Made by a program: the position numbers and the translations under genes
Notes under the pieces: model-generated
The model's input: the letters and a program-made list of their open reading frames with translations, nothing else
What the model was told of the DNA's origin: nothing
The model's database searches: none
Part shown: positions 1 through 7,947 of the stretch, piece by piece
Numbering within the stretch: position 1 is the stretch's first letter
How the letters are laid out: every line of letters begins with the position of its first letter
Origin: a gamma proteobacterium HTCC5015
GTDB taxonomy: Bacteria > Pseudomonadota > Gammaproteobacteria > HTCC5015
Assembly (NCBI GenBank): GCA_000155715.1
Contig: DS990599.1
Span: forward strand, 152,156-216,155
Length of the DNA: 64,000 bases
Direction of reading: 5' to 3'

Positions 1-573
1 GATGTCGCGCGTGATGGAAAGCTCAATGGGTTTGTCTTCGCCTTCGCGAACAATGGTCAGCTCAATGGCGTCGCCTGGCTTGCCGCGCATAATATCGACC
101 GCCTCGCTTAAGCTGAGGCCTTTGACGGGCTTGTCGTCGAGGCGAATGATGAGATCGCCCGCTTCGACACCGGCGTTCATAGCGGGGGTGTCGTCGATGG
201 GTGAGACCACTTTGACAAAGCCGTTTTCCATGGTGACTTCGATGCCGAGGCCGCCGAATTCACCCGTGGTGCCAATCTTCAACTCTTGGTATTCGCTTTT
301 ATCCAAGTAGTTGGAGTGGGGGTCGAGACCGCTGAGCATGCCGCGAATGGCGTTCTCGATCAGCTCTTTGCTGTCGGCTTCATCGACGTATTGCAGTTTG
401 ATGCGCTGATAAACTTCCGTAAAAGTGTGCAACTCTTCGATGGGAAGGTCGAGATTCGCTTCGCTGGCTTCGCCATCACTGCGCACGGCATTGGCGTCGT
501 GATGCAAAGTGAGCCCTGCACCGAGCACGGCGCCGAGGCAAAGGGAAGCGACAAAAGATTTTTTACTGGTCAT
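1..573 (-). CDS. ctpA: C-terminal processing protease CtpA (S41 family), 5' part only
   Basis: The reverse strand from an ATG at 573 encodes the first 191 residues of a carboxy-terminal processing protease; the rest lies outside the window. It starts with a hydrophobic signal segment (SKKSFVASLCLGAVLGAGLT). Next comes the helical region typical of S41 proteases (YQRIKLQYVDEADSKELIE, then GMLSGLDPHSNYL), then a PDZ domain at about residues 95-185 (GGLGIEVTMENGFVKVVSPI, AGVEAGDLIIRLDD). Family members cleave periplasmic proteins from the C-terminus with a Ser-Lys dyad, which is not visible here because the catalytic part is cut off. It lies 74 bp downstream of envC on the same strand, the usual envC-ctpA order in gammaproteobacteria, and is probably co-transcribed. 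Confidence 0.93.
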   Translation of the reverse strand, partial: MTSKKSFVASLCLGAVLGAGLTLHHDANAVRSDGEASEANLDLPIEELHTFTEVYQRIKLQYVDEADSKELIENAIRGMLSGLDPHSNYLDKSEYQELKIGTTGEFGGLGIEVTMENGFVKVVSPIDDTPAMNAGVEAGDLIIRLDDKPVKGLSLSEAVDIMRGKPGDAIELTIVREGEDKPIELSITRDI

Positions 574-647
574 GTTTATCAGATCTCGTTGAATTCTGGG
601 CGGTAGCCTTAAGCGATCCTAGTCTAGCACCTCTATTGGGCGGAGAA

Positions 648-1793
648 CTACCGTTTGGCCAGCCAGCCCGCGGGGTCGATCGGTTGGCCTCGATGGCGCA
701 GCTCAAAATACAAAGCGCTGCGTTCAAGGCCGCCGGAGTCGCCGACTTCGGCGATGACATCACCGCGCTCAATCCAATCTCCCGTGGAGACATAGAGCAA
801 TCGGTTGTGGCCATAGAGGCTGATATAGCCATCGTCGTGGTCGACGATAACAATCAAGCCAAAGCCTTGGAAGTAATCGGCAAAGGCCACGCGGCCACTG
901 GAAACGCTGCGAACCTCGTTGCCAGCGGGCGCCTTAAGCAGGACGCCCTGCCATTTGAGGCCGCCGGGGCTGCGAGGTTCCCCATAGCGATGGCTGAGTT
1001 CGCCCTGCGTGGGCCAGCCCAAATTGCCGCGCAGCTTTTTAAAGGGAATTTGCGCGCTGGGGGCGTCGGGGATATCGGCCAACAAATTCGACAAAGACTT
1101 GAGCAGGGCTTCGAAGCGCTCTTCGTCGCCGCGCAATCTCGACAGGGTGCGACCGCTCTGTTTGAGCTGGGAGCGAACCGCCACCAGCGCTTTTTCGCGG
1201 CTTGTTCGGTGTTTGCTGAGTCGCTCCCGCTCGCGGTCGTGCTGCTGTACGAGCTTCACGAGTTGCTGATTCTCGTGCTCGATCTCGCGCTCGACTTGAG
1301 CCAAGCTGTGCAGCGTTTCCCGCGCCTCTTCAATGTGTTCGCTGCGGGCGCGGTTGAGATAGTCGTAGTAAGTGGCAATGCGGCTCAGGGTGGCGGGGTC
1401 CTCTTGGTTGAGGATGAGCTTGAGCTGTTCTCGCTGCCCCGAGATATAGCTGGCGCGAATTTGATTGGCGAGGCGCTGCTTTTGGCTGGCGAGTTCGCGC
1501 TGCAAATCGCTTTGTTGGGTTTCTAATCGGTTTAATCGGCTTTTGTTGGCGTCGATGTCGCCATTGAGCGAAGCCAGTTTTTTGCGCACGTTGCCGAGGG
1601 CTTGCTCGGCTTTAAATAGGGCTTGTTCGGTGTCGCTCTTGTCCTCGCGGGCGTCCTCGATGTCTTCCATCAAGTCGTTAATTTCTTCGCGGACTTCTTC
1701 CAGTTTGCGCTCGGTTTCCTCGCGTTCGGAGTCCGCCACAGCGGAGCCGATCGGTAGGAATAAGAGGAAAATGAGAGACAGCAGTGGGCGCAC
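648..1793 (-). CDS. envC: Murein hydrolase activator EnvC (degenerate LytM/M23 domain)
   Basis: This 381-residue exported protein has a signal peptide (about residues 1-20), a long charged coiled coil (about 22-250) and a C-terminal LytM domain (about 265-377). EnvC sits in the periplasm at the septum, is recruited by FtsEX, and switches on the amidases AmiA/AmiB to split septal peptidoglycan. The LytM domain has lost most zinc ligands: the first His/Asp site reads GGLKWQGVLL, and the last HxH reads YFELRHRG, while YGHN is kept. That pattern is normal for EnvC, an activator and not itself a hydrolase. The gene is followed by ctpA on the same strand. Confidence 0.93.
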   Translation of the reverse strand: MRPLLSLIFLLFLPIGSAVADSEREETERKLEEVREEINDLMEDIEDAREDKSDTEQALFKAEQALGNVRKKLASLNGDIDANKSRLNRLETQQSDLQRELASQKQRLANQIRASYISGQREQLKLILNQEDPATLSRIATYYDYLNRARSEHIEEARETLHSLAQVEREIEHENQQLVKLVQQHDRERERLSKHRTSREKALVAVRSQLKQSGRTLSRLRGDEERFEALLKSLSNLLADIPDAPSAQIPFKKLRGNLGWPTQGELSHRYGEPRSPGGLKWQGVLLKAPAGNEVRSVSSGRVAFADYFQGFGLIVIVDHDDGYISLYGHNRLLYVSTGDWIERGDVIAEVGDSGGLERSALYFELRHRGQPIDPAGWLAKR

Positions 1794-1825
1794 AGTGTTT
1801 AGAGTTCGTTGGAATGGCGCTGGCT

Positions 1826-1837
1826 ATCATATATGAT
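1826..1837. promoter_or_regulatory. 12-bp perfect palindrome in the envC/rhodanese divergent intergenic region
   Basis: ATCATATATGAT is a perfect palindrome in the 84-bp gap between the divergent envC and rhodanese genes. It could be an operator or overlapping AT-rich -10 elements for both directions. No cognate regulator can be named. Confidence 0.3.
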
Positions 1838-1877
1838 TCTGCGCACCGTCTGAAACACACCCTCGGATTTATCCCCT

Positions 1878-2300
1878 ATGGCCCAATATATAGAGTTCGC
1901 CACCAATCACCCGATTATGATTGGTCTGTTTTTACTGATTCTCGTGCTGCTGGCCGCGGGCGAGTGGCGCCGCAATGCCGCGGGGGCCAAGCGCGTCAGC
2001 CCGCTGCTGGCGACGGGTGTCATCAACGCCGACGGCAGCACGGTAGTGGATGTGCGCCCCAGCGGCGAGTTTAAATCCGGGCACATTACGGGCGCGCGCA
2101 ATATCAGTTTTACCGAGTTGTCGGAGAAAGCAGAAAAGCTGGACGCGGATAAGCAAAAGCCCCTGCTGGTGTGTTGCAAAAATGGCATGCACGCCCCCGA
2201 TGCGGCGCGCCAGTTTAAGCAATTAGGTTACGAGCAGGTTTATGTGCTGGCGGGTGGCATCGCCGCCTGGACGGCTGACAACATGCCCCTTGAAAAATAA
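1878..2300 (+). CDS. Membrane-anchored rhodanese-like protein (YibN type)
   Basis: This 140-residue protein has an N-terminal transmembrane helix (about residues 13-29) and one rhodanese domain (about 38-138). VDVRPSGEFKSGHITGARNI is the typical CDC25/rhodanese signature, and the active loop is C-K-N-G-M-H with the catalytic Cys at about residue 100. Such proteins carry persulfide sulfur or act in thiol chemistry at the membrane; the substrate is unknown. The order rhodanese-secB-gpsA matches E. coli yibN-grxC-secB-gpsA, except that the glutaredoxin gene grxC is absent here. secB begins 18 bp downstream, so the three genes are probably one operon. Confidence 0.88.
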   Translation: MAQYIEFATNHPIMIGLFLLILVLLAAGEWRRNAAGAKRVSPLLATGVINADGSTVVDVRPSGEFKSGHITGARNISFTELSEKAEKLDADKQKPLLVCCKNGMHAPDAARQFKQLGYEQVYVLAGGIAAWTADNMPLEK

Positions 2301-2318
2301 ATCACAGCGGAATCCAAC

Positions 2319-2795
2319 ATGAGTGAAGAAGCCAAAACACAGCAGGCCGAAGTTCACCTGCAAAAAATCTATCTAAAAGACGCCTCGCTGGAGTCGCCCA
2401 ATGCCCCCGAGGTATTCCGCGGCGGCGAGTGGAAGCCCGATGTGAATGTCGAGGTCAACACCGAGGCCAGCGATATGGGTGAGGGCAATACCAATGTGGT
2501 GTTGACGCTGACGGTGACCGTCACCCAAGACGATAAAACGCTGTATTTAGTCGAGATCGCCCAAGCGGGCATTTTCACGCTGCGCGGCCTGCCCGATGAG
2601 CACAAGCGTCAAGTGGTCTCCACCTTTTGCCCCACACAGCTTTTTCCCTTTGCTCGCGAAGCGGTATCGGGCTTGGTCGAGCGCGCGGGCTTCCCCCAGT
2701 TGGTGTTGCAGCCGATGAACTTCGATGCCATGTACCGCCAGCACCTTGAGCGCCAGCAGCAAACGCAGGCGGCCTCTACGGAGACTGCGCACTAA
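2319..2795 (+). CDS. secB: Protein-export chaperone SecB
   Basis: This 158-residue protein has the SecB fold signatures: QKIYLKDASLESPNAPEVF at the N-terminus, then VEIAQAGIFTLRG, and FCPTQLFPFAREAVSGLV. E. coli SecB is 155 residues. SecB is a cytosolic tetramer that keeps precursor proteins unfolded and hands them to SecA for Sec export. Its TAA stop overlaps the gpsA ATG by one base (TAATG), implying translational coupling. Confidence 0.97.
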   Translation: MSEEAKTQQAEVHLQKIYLKDASLESPNAPEVFRGGEWKPDVNVEVNTEASDMGEGNTNVVLTLTVTVTQDDKTLYLVEIAQAGIFTLRGLPDEHKRQVVSTFCPTQLFPFAREAVSGLVERAGFPQLVLQPMNFDAMYRQHLERQQQTQAASTETAH

Positions 2796-3808
2796 TGGCG
2801 AAGCCAGCCCCCGTATTCGCCGTACTCGGAGCGGGCTCCTGGGGCACCGCCATGGCCAGTGTCACGGCGGCCAACGGTATTCGCACCATCTTGTGGGGGC
2901 GCAATGCCGAGCAGATGGCCGCCATGCAGCAGAGCCATCGCAACGAACGCTATTTGCCGAATCTCGATTTACCCGAGGGCTTGGAGTTCACCGCCGACTT
3001 AGACTACGCCCTGTCCGAGGCGAATCAGCTGGAGATCGTCACGCCGTCGGGGGCGTTTCGGGAAACCGTTCGCGCCAGCCGCGACTTTCTTCAGCGCCAC
3101 CCCGAATTGTGTTGGGCGACCAAGGGGCTCGAGTACGGCACGAATCAGTTTCTCCACGATGTGGCCTGCGAAGAGACGGGGCAAACGCTGGATATGGCGG
3201 TGATCTCGGGGCCGAGTTTTGCGGGAGAAGTGGTACGCCAGTTACCCACGGCGGTGACGGTGGCCTCGAACAATGAAGACTACGCGCGCCGCGTAGCGAG
3301 CTATTTGCACAATCACAGCTGGTTTCGCGCCTACACGTCCGACGACATGACTGGGGTGCAACTGGGTGGCGCTGTCAAAAATGTGTTGGCGATTGCCGCG
3401 GGCATCGCCGATGGCCTCGGCTTTGGTATGAACACGCGAGCGGGCTTGATCACCCGCGGGCTCAATACCATCGTGCAGCTCGGTGTGGAGCTGGGTGCGC
3501 ACACCGAAACCTTTATGGGGCTGGCGGGCATGGGCGATTTGATTTTGACCTGTTCTGACGACCAGTCTCGCAATCGCCGCTTCGGTCTGGCGCTGGCGCG
3601 CGGTGAGGGCGTCGAGGCGGCGCAGCAGTCCATCGGACAAGCCGTTGAAGGGATTAAATCGGCCAAGGCCGCTTGGGAGTTGGCACAGGCTCATGAGGTC
3701 GATATGCCGATTGTCGAGCAGGTTTACGCGATTATCTACGAGGATAAAGATCCCAAGCAGGCGGTGATCGATTTGCTCAAGCGCGAGCAAAAAGACGAAG
3801 TGGAATAG
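2795..3808 (+). CDS. gpsA: NAD(P)H-dependent glycerol-3-phosphate dehydrogenase
   Basis: This 337-residue enzyme reduces dihydroxyacetone phosphate to sn-glycerol-3-phosphate, the backbone precursor of phospholipids. The N-terminal Rossmann glycine motif is LGAGSWGTAMA. GPSFAGEV and the catalytic-lysine region GGAVKNVLAIAAGIADGLGFG follow, then the family signature GLAGMGDLILTCSDDQSRNRRFG. The start overlaps the secB stop. The gene ends 4 bp from the end of the convergent histidine kinase gene, leaving no room for a separate terminator. Confidence 0.97.
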   Translation: MAKPAPVFAVLGAGSWGTAMASVTAANGIRTILWGRNAEQMAAMQQSHRNERYLPNLDLPEGLEFTADLDYALSEANQLEIVTPSGAFRETVRASRDFLQRHPELCWATKGLEYGTNQFLHDVACEETGQTLDMAVISGPSFAGEVVRQLPTAVTVASNNEDYARRVASYLHNHSWFRAYTSDDMTGVQLGGAVKNVLAIAAGIADGLGFGMNTRAGLITRGLNTIVQLGVELGAHTETFMGLAGMGDLILTCSDDQSRNRRFGLALARGEGVEAAQQSIGQAVEGIKSAKAAWELAQAHEVDMPIVEQVYAIIYEDKDPKQAVIDLLKREQKDEVE

Positions 3809-3812
3809 CCTG

Positions 3813-5489
3813 CTAGCGCTGTTTGCTTAAGCTAAAGCAAACCATACCGGGTACATTCGTTTCCAGTTCTAAGCGGTAGCCTTGGTGTTCTGCCAGCGCC
3901 GCCGCTTGGTAGAGACCCACGCCGAGGCCAAACTCCGAAGTGACGGGTTCGCTCATCAGCGTGTCGACTTTGTTGGAGGGCACGGGCGAGCCGTTATCCG
4001 CCACACTGAAGACTACGCCATCGGCATTGGCGGCGAGCTCCACGGTAATTTCTAAACGCCGCTGCTCGATGCGTTTGTTGCGCGCATTTTCCAGGAGGTT
4101 TTCAGCCACATTGTCGAACAACTCCGTTGGCACGGGGGCGTCGAGTTCGATGGATGAGGAAAATTGAATATCTCGGCCCTTGTAGCTCTGTTGCAGCTTT
4201 TCCCACCACTCGCTCAATTTTAATTGTCGCTCGCGTTGGCCCTGCTGGGGTTCGGTGAGCTTTCTAAGCGTGGTGGTCAGGCGCTCGTTAATATGCGGCA
4301 CCTGTTTCATAAACAGAGCGTGAAAGGCGGCGGGGTCGCGGCTGTGTTCGCCGGCGGCGGCGAGGGTTTGTAGGCCCTGCAATAAGTTTTTGATGTCGTG
4401 GGTCAGGCGCGCCCCCGTCTCGTAGACCGCTTGCACATGGGCGCGGTGGGCGAGCGATCGCTCGCGTTTGATGGCGTGGTAAAAGTGGGTCATCAAGTGC
4501 ACCAGCAATCGCGCGTGCATAGCGAGGTTGCCGTGCAGTTCTTGATCGGAGTACAGCGTGACACTCAGGTCGGCAATCTCGACGTCGAGGCTGTAGCCCG
4601 TCAGTTCGCCGACGTCACCGCGCCCCGATGCCGCGTGCCACGACACGCCGTTGAGCCAGTCGAGGCTAAGCATTTCATGAAAGCAGGTTTTCAGATAGTC
4701 ACCGGGCGACTGGGTGGTTTTGGCCAGTGCGGAAAACTTCACCAGTACGGTCTCAAAGGGCGAGCCTAAAACGAGCAGGTAGCGCTTCCAAAAAAAGGAC
4801 AGTGCCCCGGTGCCGGTGACGCGGCGCCAGCCGAGGTTGAGCAATACCGCGGCCACACAAACCGCGGCCAGTGAGGAGAGTAGCGCCTCAAAGTAGGGAA
4901 TCGAGCTATACAGATCAATGATGACACTGGCCATGGCAACGGTGGACAGGACTTGGAAAAACAACAGGCTCAGAATGATGTCGCCCTGACGCAAATTTTG
5001 ATGTTTGCGCGCTTGAAGCATGGGCAGCAGGGACACGAGTAAGCCAAAGCATAAAAACTCGGCAGCGACTTCAACTGTGGGTGGGACGGACAGCTCCAAA
5101 CTGCGAGGAATTAGGGTAATAAAAAGCGTGATCGCCAACAGGCTCAGGGTGATGGTCTGGGCCGTTTTTTCGAGTAAACGCTGGAAGGGCTCGCCGACAA
5201 CCATGCTGGCGACGAGGGCCAACCACACACTGGTCACAATTGGGTGTGCGATAGCAACGACGAGGGAGCAGATTGCGACCAACAGCCAAGAGGGCTGCAT
5301 GCGAATTTGAAGTTCGCCCAGCCAAAAGGGCATCCAGACGATGAACAGTGCGCTGTGCACAACGAGCAAACTGCGGTTGATCCAAGCGGAATCGCTCCAA
5401 TTCCAGGCGACGACGAGCAGGGGGAATAGAGTGAGGGCCAAAAGGGCGTTGCGCCATTGAGATTGATAGACGCGGCTAAGAAAATTCAC
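3813..5489 (-). CDS. Multi-pass membrane sensor histidine kinase (PrsK-like)
   Basis: This 558-residue protein has about seven hydrophobic helices in residues 15-220, a linker without a clear PAS or HAMP domain (about 230-350), then a kinase core. The phospho-acceptor is probably His364 in RLTHDIKNLLQGLQTL. The N-box is NVAENLLENARNKR (about 460-473), the G-boxes are VADNGSPV (about 497) and GLGVGLYQAAALAE (about 521). The likely partner is the sigma54-dependent response regulator encoded on the other strand about 1 kb away, which resembles PrsR of exosortase/PEP-CTERM systems. PrsK kinases have a similar many-helix N-terminus, but this H-box differs, so the assignment is by architecture and context only. 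Confidence 0.8.
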   Translation of the reverse strand: MNFLSRVYQSQWRNALLALTLFPLLVVAWNWSDSAWINRSLLVVHSALFIVWMPFWLGELQIRMQPSWLLVAICSLVVAIAHPIVTSVWLALVASMVVGEPFQRLLEKTAQTITLSLLAITLFITLIPRSLELSVPPTVEVAAEFLCFGLLVSLLPMLQARKHQNLRQGDIILSLLFFQVLSTVAMASVIIDLYSSIPYFEALLSSLAAVCVAAVLLNLGWRRVTGTGALSFFWKRYLLVLGSPFETVLVKFSALAKTTQSPGDYLKTCFHEMLSLDWLNGVSWHAASGRGDVGELTGYSLDVEIADLSVTLYSDQELHGNLAMHARLLVHLMTHFYHAIKRERSLAHRAHVQAVYETGARLTHDIKNLLQGLQTLAAAGEHSRDPAAFHALFMKQVPHINERLTTTLRKLTEPQQGQRERQLKLSEWWEKLQQSYKGRDIQFSSSIELDAPVPTELFDNVAENLLENARNKRIEQRRLEITVELAANADGVVFSVADNGSPVPSNKVDTLMSEPVTSEFGLGVGLYQAAALAEHQGYRLELETNVPGMVCFSLSKQR

Positions 5490-5569
5490 TGGGCTCTTAC
5501 CTTATCGCTATTGTTTGGAGCTACACGCAGACTACCACACTGTGATGGGCCGTTTAGGTGTTGAAAAGC

Positions 5570-5603
5570 CAACAGATTGTTGATGATTCGTCGACAATTG
5601 TTG
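5570..5603. promoter_or_regulatory. Candidate upstream activator sites for the sigma54 promoter
   Basis: Two related dyads lie side by side: CAACA-GAT-TGTTG (5570-5582) and CGACAATTGTTG (5592-5603, near-palindromic around ACAATTGT). Both contain an ACA(g)ATTGTTG core. They are about 120-155 bp upstream of the -24/-12 promoter, a usual distance for a sigma54 enhancer-binding protein. The response regulator encoded at 6475-7863 is the obvious candidate binder, but this is inference. Confidence 0.35.
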
Positions 5604-5724
5604 CGTTCTCAACAGTTTCAGCGAGCCGCACTGATTTGAAGTAACTCGGTTTAAATCGATTCAAAAAATTAAGTCATTGTATTTAAAGGAATTTTAAATA
5701 TTTTTAAAGCCATTCTGAAAAAGT

Positions 5725-5740
5725 TGGCACGCCCTCTGCA
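5725..5740 (+). promoter_or_regulatory. Sigma54 (RpoN) -24/-12 promoter
   Basis: TGGCACGCCCTCTGCA matches the sigma54 consensus TGGCAC-N5-TTGCA. The invariant GG (5726-5727) and GC (5738-5739) are correctly spaced, 12 bp from the second G to the C. It points rightwards, away from the kinase gene and towards trmL, which is encoded on the opposite strand. Transcription should start near 5751. Confidence 0.8.
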
Positions 5741-5750
5741 ATATTAGTTA

Positions 5751-5850
5751 TGCAAGCCAGAACCGCATGGGGAGCTAGGCTTAAGCAACAGCCTTAACTG
5801 TGCAAAATAAATGACAATAAGAAAGATTCGGGGCCTTCGGGCCCCTTTTA
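5751..5850 (+). ncRNA. Candidate sigma54-dependent small RNA, about 100 nt
   Basis: The stretch runs from the predicted start of the sigma54 promoter to an intrinsic terminator and contains no gene on this strand. A small internal hairpin is possible (TTAAG 5781-5785 with CTTAA 5793-5797, loop CAACAGC). The only ORF is a 15-codon one starting at 5750, at the predicted transcript end and without a ribosome binding site, so coding is unlikely. I do not recognise the RNA family. A trans-acting sRNA under the neighbouring two-component system is the simplest reading. It could also reduce trmL expression as an antisense-side transcript, but the terminator sits before the trmL end. Confidence 0.6.
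5830..5849 (+). terminator. Rho-independent terminator of the candidate sRNA
   Basis: GGGGCC-TTCG-GGCCCC forms a 6-bp GC stem with a stable tetraloop, followed by TTTTATTTG on the plus strand. The minus-strand reading lacks a T-tract, so it does not serve the kinase or trmL genes well. Confidence 0.85.
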
Positions 5851-5894
5851 TTTGCCCGCCTACTTTATCTCAAACGAATGGATATCAGCGCCGT

Positions 5895-6374
5895 TTAATC
5901 GCCGCCGATAAAGTCCTGTTGGCGCCAGGCTTCGTAGCCTAGAACGGCCACGGTGTTGGAGAGGTTCAGGCTGCGGCCGCTGGCCCGCATGGGTAAGCGC
6001 AGACGTTGTGCCTCGGGCAAGTCGTCGAGAATGTCTTGAGGTAGGCCGCGGGTCTCGGGGCCAAACAAAAACACATCGCCCTCACGGAAGGCGACATCGC
6101 TGTAGCGCTGTCGACCCCGCGTGCTCAAGGCAAATAAGCGATGGTTGGCATCGCCGCCTTGCACAAAATCGCGGCAAAAGGCTTCCCAGCTTTCGTGTTC
6201 GCGCACCGAGGCGAACTCGTGGTAATCCAAACCCGCGCGGCGCAGGCGCTTGTCGTCGAGTTCAAAGCCCAAGGGGTGGATTAAGTGAAGCTGAAACCCC
6301 GTATTGGCGCACAGGCGAATGATATTGCCCGTGTTGGGCGGAATTTCGGGCTGATACAGTGCAATATGAAACAT
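5895..6374 (-). CDS. trmL: tRNA (cytidine(34)-2'-O)-methyltransferase TrmL
   Basis: This 159-residue SPOUT methyltransferase 2'-O-methylates the wobble base of tRNA-Leu isoacceptors using SAM. The N-terminus [20 protein letters not shown] is diagnostic (N-T-G-N). The SAM-binding trefoil knot is formed by [11 protein letters not shown] and [20 protein letters not shown]. Length equals E. coli TrmL (157). It lies between the kinase and regulator genes on the kinase strand and is unlikely to be part of their function. Confidence 0.95.
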   Translation of the reverse strand: MFHIALYQPEIPPNTGNIIRLCANTGFQLHLIHPLGFELDDKRLRRAGLDYHEFASVREHESWEAFCRDFVQGGDANHRLFALSTRGRQRYSDVAFREGDVFLFGPETRGLPQDILDDLPEAQRLRLPMRASGRSLNLSNTVAVLGYEAWRQQDFIGGD

Positions 6375-6474
6375 GGTGTACGTATTCTACTAAAGATTGT
6401 GGCCAATACGGCGGCGCGGCGTTGACACTTTTCGCCCCCTATGAAAATCTGCATAAAAGTATTGAATATCGACT

Positions 6475-7863
6475 ATGGCAAAACCAAAACTATTACTGGT
6501 CGATGACGACCCTCTTATTTCCGAAACACTGGGCTTCGTACTCGCCGAAGATTTTGAAGTAGCGACCGCGCAAACGCGCGACGAGGCGCGGGCGTGCGTG
6601 GCCAAAAGTGCTCGCGCTTTCGCCGTGGCGTTGATAGACCTCGGCTTGCCGCCCCAGCCCCACACGGCCGAGGAGGGCTTTGCCCTAGTGCGCGAGCTCA
6701 TGGCCAACGACAGCAATCTCAAAATTTTGATTCTCTCGGGGCAGAGCGACAAGCGGAATATACAGCATGCGATGACTTTGGGCGCGGTGGATTTTATTCC
6801 CAAGCCCTGCGACCCGGGCCTGCTAAAAACGCGCCTCGAGCACCAACTGTTACTGCGCGAGGTAGAAGAGGACCCCGTTCCGCGCGGTCAAGTCAGCGAA
6901 CTCATCGGCAACTCGCAAGCGATGGCGGATTTGGCGGTACACATTCGCCAGTACGCCGACTCGCCTTTTTCCGTACTGATTGAAGGGGAGTCCGGCTGCG
7001 GCAAAGAACTGATTGCCAAGCAGTTGCACGAACAGGGCGTGCGCACGGGTGCACCCTACTATGTGATTAACTGCGCCGCATTCACCAAAGAGTTGCTCGA
7101 AGCGCAGCTCTTCGGTCACGCGAAAGGGGCATTTACCGGCGCTAACAAAGATCACTCGGGCTTTTTTGAGGCGGTGGGTGAAGGCACTTTGTTCATGGAT
7201 GAAGTCGGCGAACTGCCGCTCGAACTGCAGGCGAAGTTATTGCGCGTACTCGAAAGTGGCGAATTCTATCGACTGGGCGAGACCAAACCGCGCATGTCGC
7301 AAGCGCGTATCGTCGCCGCGACCAATAAAAACATGCGCCGCGAAGTTGCCGAAAACCGCTTTCGCCAAGATCTCTACCACCGCTTGGGTATTCTGACGTT
7401 GCGCGTGCCGCCACTGCGTGAACGCGATGATGATCGCAACCAGTTACTGGCGCACTTTCAAGATCAGCTATCGGGGACGGTGCCGTCTTTTTCACTGGGC
7501 AAAGAGGCCAAGGCTCTGTGGCAAGGCTATCGCTTTCCCGGCAATATTCGCGAGCTGCGCAACTTGGTAATTCGCCTCGGCACCAAGTATCCCAATGCGG
7601 AAATCAGTGCCGAGCAGCTTATGGGCGAGATCGAACCCGACGACTACGGCAGCGATGAATCGCAGGGTGCGGGCTTTGATCCCAGTGCCGATTTGCTGTC
7701 GGGCGATTTTGATCTCGATAGCCAGTTGCGCGCCTTTGAAAAACAGTACATCGAAGCGGCGATTGCGCAGTCGGGGGGCAATTTTTCTAAGGTGGCTAAA
7801 TTGCTCAATATGAACCGCACCACGCTTTACAGCCGTATGGAGCGTTTGGGCTTAAAAGATTAG
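6475..7863 (+). CDS. Sigma54-dependent response regulator, PrsR-like (receiver, AAA+, Fis-type HTH)
   Basis: This 462-residue regulator has a receiver (about 4-125; acidic pocket DDD at 10-12, phospho-Asp about 55 in IDLGLPP, Lys in FIPKP). A sigma54 AAA+ domain (about 145-375) carries Walker A GESGCGKE and the sigma54-contacting loop GAFTGA. The C-terminal Fis-type helix-turn-helix is SKVAKLLNMNRTTLYSRMER. The receiver wording (DLGLPP, EEGFALVRELM, GAVDFIPKP) resembles PrsR of PEP-CTERM/exosortase systems more than NtrC. It should activate sigma54 promoters, one of which lies about 740 bp away at 5725. The pilus operon starts 84 bp downstream, so pilus control is also possible. Confidence 0.88.
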   Translation: MAKPKLLLVDDDPLISETLGFVLAEDFEVATAQTRDEARACVAKSARAFAVALIDLGLPPQPHTAEEGFALVRELMANDSNLKILILSGQSDKRNIQHAMTLGAVDFIPKPCDPGLLKTRLEHQLLLREVEEDPVPRGQVSELIGNSQAMADLAVHIRQYADSPFSVLIEGESGCGKELIAKQLHEQGVRTGAPYYVINCAAFTKELLEAQLFGHAKGAFTGANKDHSGFFEAVGEGTLFMDEVGELPLELQAKLLRVLESGEFYRLGETKPRMSQARIVAATNKNMRREVAENRFRQDLYHRLGILTLRVPPLRERDDDRNQLLAHFQDQLSGTVPSFSLGKEAKALWQGYRFPGNIRELRNLVIRLGTKYPNAEISAEQLMGEIEPDDYGSDESQGAGFDPSADLLSGDFDLDSQLRAFEKQYIEAAIAQSGGNFSKVAKLLNMNRTTLYSRMERLGLKD

Positions 7864-7867
7864 AGTC

Positions 7868-7897
7868 TTGAGATTTTGAACGCATCTCTTTTATGAT
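7868..7897 (+). promoter_or_regulatory. Possible sigma70 promoter of the pilus operon
   Basis: TTGAGA (7868-7873), an 18-bp spacer and TATGAT (7892-7897) lie 51 bp before the secretin start. The -35 box begins just after the regulator stop codon. Confidence 0.4.
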
Positions 7898-7947
7898 GCG
7901 ATCTATTACCACGGACGGCTTGCCAAGGATGGGCAGGCGAGGTTGTT

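Noticed and set aside
636..1526. Long plus-strand open frame of about 296 codons
   Set aside because: It is antisense to envC, has no family features, and the opposite frame encodes a clear EnvC with signal peptide, coiled coil and LytM domain.
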